64,000 nt of DNA from an uncultured Roseobacter sp. (GTDB taxonomy: Bacteria; Pseudomonadota; Alphaproteobacteria; Rhodobacterales; Rhodobacteraceae). The notes below the pieces were generated by a model that worked only from the letters and a program-made list of their open reading frames with translations, had not been told where the DNA came from and searched no databases. Below, one piece after another: positions 61,806-64,000 of this stretch. Each line of letters begins with the position of its first letter. The stretch's first letter is position 1. The DNA lies in contig NZ_CANKYM010000001.1 in the NCBI RefSeq assembly GCF_947488185.1, positions 992,001-1,056,000 of the forward strand, read 5' to 3'. Both the position numbers and the translations under genes were made by a program.

Positions 61806-63090
61806 TATCGCAAGGCGGGTCTGGAACCACAAGTGGAAGATCGACCCCATCGTACGGTCGCTGATCGACACCGATTTCTACAAGTTGCTGATGTGCCAGT
61901 CGGTGTTTCGCAACAAACCGGGCACCCGCGTTACCTTCAGCCTGATCAACCGCTCCAAACATGTGCCGCTGGCCGACCTGATCGATGAGGGCGAGCTGCG
62001 CGAACAGCTCGACCACATTCGCTCGCTCTCGCTGTCGCGCGGAGAGAGCACTTGGCTGCGCGGCAACACCTTCTATGGCAAGCGCCAGATGTTCCGCCCC
62101 GATTTCATGGAGTGGTTCGAGCAGCTGCGCCTGCCGCCCTATCACCTCGAACGCAAGGGTGACCAATACGAGCTGACCTTTGAAGGCAGCTGGCCCGAGG
62201 TGATGCTGTGGGAAATCCCGGCCCTCGCCGTTCTGATGGAACTGCGCGGGCGCGCGGTGCTGAACCGCATGGGCAAGTTCGAGCTGCAAGTGCTCTATGC
62301 CCGCGCCATGACCCGTGTCTGGGAAAAAATCGAGGCGCTGCGCGACATCACGGACCTGTCGATTGCTGATTTCGGTACTCGGCGGCGGCACAGCTACCTT
62401 TGGCAGGACTGGTGTGTGCAGGCGATGCAGGAGGGGCTGGGGTCCGCGTTCACGGGCACATCCAATTGCAAGATCGCCATGAATCGCGAACTGGAGGCGA
62501 TTGGCACCAACGCGCACGAGTTGCCCATGGTCTACGCGGCTCTGGCCGAAACGGACGCAGAGCTTGCCCAGTCTCCCTATGACGTGCTCTCCGACTGGCA
62601 CGAGGAACACGAGGGCAATCTTCGTATCATCCTGCCCGATACCTTCGGCACCAAGGGTTTTCTGGACAAGGCACCTGACTGGCTGGCCGGGTGGACCGGT
62701 ATCCGGATCGACAGTGGCGACCCGGCCAAGGCGGCCGAGATCGCCATCGATTGGTGGCGCGCGCGGGGGGAAGATCCGACAGCCAAACGGATCATTTTCA
62801 GCGATGGGCTGGATGTAGATAAAATCCGCTCGCTGCATGGCCAGTTTTCGGGCCGTACAAATGTGTCCTTCGGGTGGGGAACGCTGCTGACCAATGATTT
62901 TCGCCACCTTGTCCCGGACGACCGGCTGGCACCCTTTTCGCTTGTCTGCAAGGCTATCGCAGCCAATGGGACGCCTACGGTCAAGCTCTCCGACAACCCG
63001 AACAAGGCCATGGGACCGGCATCTGAGCTCGACCGCTACAAACGTGTGTTTGGCGTCGGCGATCAGGTCGCGCAGGACGTTATCGTCTGA
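61798..63090 (+). CDS. pncB: Nicotinate phosphoribosyltransferase
   Basis: Converts nicotinate, PRPP and ATP to nicotinate mononucleotide, the next step after PncA. The 430-residue protein has SLIDTDFYKLLMCQSVF near the N-terminus, the phosphorylated His region in ADFGTRRRHSYLWQDW, GTSNCKIAMNRELEAIGTNA, and the substrate-site region WTGIRIDSGDPAKAAE. I chose the ATG at 61798, overlapping the pncA stop; an open frame from 61672 lies inside pncA and is not PncB-like. Normal family length. Confidence 0.95.
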   Translation: MVDIARRVWNHKWKIDPIVRSLIDTDFYKLLMCQSVFRNKPGTRVTFSLINRSKHVPLADLIDEGELREQLDHIRSLSLSRGESTWLRGNTFYGKRQMFRPDFMEWFEQLRLPPYHLERKGDQYELTFEGSWPEVMLWEIPALAVLMELRGRAVLNRMGKFELQVLYARAMTRVWEKIEALRDITDLSIADFGTRRRHSYLWQDWCVQAMQEGLGSAFTGTSNCKIAMNRELEAIGTNAHELPMVYAALAETDAELAQSPYDVLSDWHEEHEGNLRIILPDTFGTKGFLDKAPDWLAGWTGIRIDSGDPAKAAEIAIDWWRARGEDPTAKRIIFSDGLDVDKIRSLHGQFSGRTNVSFGWGTLLTNDFRHLVPDDRLAPFSLVCKAIAANGTPTVKLSDNPNKAMGPASELDRYKRVFGVGDQVAQDVIV

Positions 63091-63101
63091 CGGGGCAGGC
63101 A

Positions 63102-64000
63102 ATGATTGATACACACACCACCCATGACGCTGCCGAAGATGCCCGCAATCGGGACATCAAGATTTTCATAAACGGCGATCTTGTGCACCGTGATGAGGCA
63201 AAGGTTTCCGTCTATGACAGCGGCTTTCTCCTCGGGGACGGGATGTGGGAAGGCATGCGGCTCTACAACGGGACATGGGCGTTTTTTGACGAGCACATGG
63301 ACCGGTTTTTTGCCTCCTGCAAAGCGGTGTCGCTCGATGTCGGCACGGACCGTGCCGGTATTCTGGAGGCGCTGACGCGCACGGCTGAGGCAAACGGGAT
63401 GGTTACGGATGTGCATTGCCGTCTGATGTTGACACGCGGCGTGAAGGTGAAACCCTTTCAGCACCCCTCGCTCAGCCGTAGCGGTCCGACGCTGGTGATC
63501 ATCATGGAGCACTCCAAGCCCGTTGACAGCCTGCAATCCAAGGGTATCCGCCTTGCCTCCGTGCCGCAGGTGCGTGGTCTGCCCACCTCGCAGGACCCGA
63601 AGCTCAACAGCCATTCCAAGCTGAACTGCGTCATCGCCTGCCTGCAGGCCGAAGAGGCGGGCGCGGACGAGGCGTTGATGCTGGACCCGCATGGGTTCGT
63701 AAACACGACCAACGCCTGCAATTTCTTCATTGTCCGCAAGGGCGCGGTTTGGACGTCGACAGGGGACTACTGCATGAACGGCGTCACCCGGCAAAAGGTG
63801 ATCGACCTCTGCCGCGCCAACGACATTCCTGTCTTCGAAAAGAACTTCTCGCTTTATGAAGCCTACGGTGCGGATGAGGCATTTTTGACCGGCACGTTCG
63901 GGGCGCAAACGCCCGTTGCCAGTATTGACGGCAGGCAAATAGGAGACGGCGCGCGCCCTGTGACCGCGCAAATTCAGAAACTCTACAAAGGGCTGATCAC
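63102..64000 (+). CDS. Class IV aminotransferase (D-amino-acid/branched-chain type), truncated by window end
   Basis: PLP enzyme of fold type IV. About 299 residues are present and no stop is reached. Seen are INGDLVHRDEAKVSVYDSGF and LLGDGMWEGMRLYNG (the start of the family), the probable Schiff-base Lys in NSHSKLNCVIACLQ, EEAGADEALMLDPHGFVNTT and AFLTGTFGAQTPVASIDGR. It may be a branched-chain, D-alanine or aminodeoxychorismate-lyase-type enzyme; substrate not resolvable. It follows pncB by 11 bases, with GGGGCAGG ahead of the ATG. Confidence 0.85.
   Translation, partial: MIDTHTTHDAAEDARNRDIKIFINGDLVHRDEAKVSVYDSGFLLGDGMWEGMRLYNGTWAFFDEHMDRFFASCKAVSLDVGTDRAGILEALTRTAEANGMVTDVHCRLMLTRGVKVKPFQHPSLSRSGPTLVIIMEHSKPVDSLQSKGIRLASVPQVRGLPTSQDPKLNSHSKLNCVIACLQAEEAGADEALMLDPHGFVNTTNACNFFIVRKGAVWTSTGDYCMNGVTRQKVIDLCRANDIPVFEKNFSLYEAYGADEAFLTGTFGAQTPVASIDGRQIGDGARPVTAQIQKLYKGLI

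Noticed and set aside
61696..63114. Long minus-strand open frame (472 codons) opposite pncA/pncB
   Set aside because: Exact antisense of well-recognised genes in high-GC DNA; no family features and the strand's codons mirror pncB.
1..64000. CRISPR arrays, tRNA and rRNA genes
   Set aside because: No regularly spaced direct repeats, tRNA-like cloverleaf with TTCRA loop, or rRNA sequence was seen on reading.

Overview
The window looks like chromosome from a marine Roseobacter-group alphaproteobacterium (Rhodobacterales). Four things point there: a flagellar cluster that carries flaF and flbT, a motE-like gene and a free-standing SltF-type muramidase; paired Hint-domain surface proteins; two polyamine-type ABC systems placed back to back; and CtrA-like boxes (TTAA-N7-TTAA) upstream of several units. 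No tRNA, rRNA or CRISPR array was seen.

Layout. (1) 2-10560, mostly housekeeping: a truncated unrecognised gene; a two-gene operon of Hint-domain proteins (minus strand) with a perfect CtrA-type box upstream; a tightly overlapped plus-strand operon dapE, GNAT acetyltransferase, DUF2064 glycosyltransferase-like gene and rnr; a divergent GST-like gene and YafY/WYL regulator; and a GH103 lytic transglycosylase. (2) 10641-24008, a polyamine-type uptake and catabolism island. A minus-strand arm holds a FadR-type regulator, a class III aminotransferase, an ATPase, a binding protein, a DUF1330 protein and two permeases with unusual N-terminal additions. A plus-strand arm holds a binding protein, ATPase, two normal-sized permeases and a PuuB-like FAD amine oxidase. 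Stem-loops follow both binding-protein genes. (3) 23986-58818, a flagellar cluster covering hook, rod, rings, filament, export apparatus and motor: flgD, fliK, rod-binding flgJ-like, flgN-like, flagellin, flaF, flbT, a DUF1217 gene, fliI, flgBC-fliEQ-flgFGAH-fliL, fliJ-like, flhB-fliR-flhA, sltF, a large AMIN/TPR-like gene, motA, motE-like, a DUF6468-like gene, a second fliL, fliF-fliH-fliN-fliP, flgI-flgL-flgK-flgE and motB. fliG and fliM are not in the window. (4) 49927-52956, an AT-rich insertion in the convergent gap between fliP and flgI. It holds a small ORF, a frameshifted DUF3800 gene and a twice-frameshifted IS1595-family transposase. (5) 58951-64000: an MFS transporter, trhO, pncA-pncB (NAD salvage) and a class IV aminotransferase cut by the window edge.

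How it fits together. Flagellar genes sit in divergent and convergent blocks. The shared start regions at 46556-46677 (fliL2/fliF), 26064-26155 (fliK/flgJ-like), upstream of flagellin and upstream of flgE carry perfect or degenerate CtrA-like boxes, which fits CtrA control of motility as known in this group. The perfect box upstream of the Hint operon suggests those secreted proteins may belong to the same regulon. All functional statements rest on reading the sequence and on family knowledge; no search was run.
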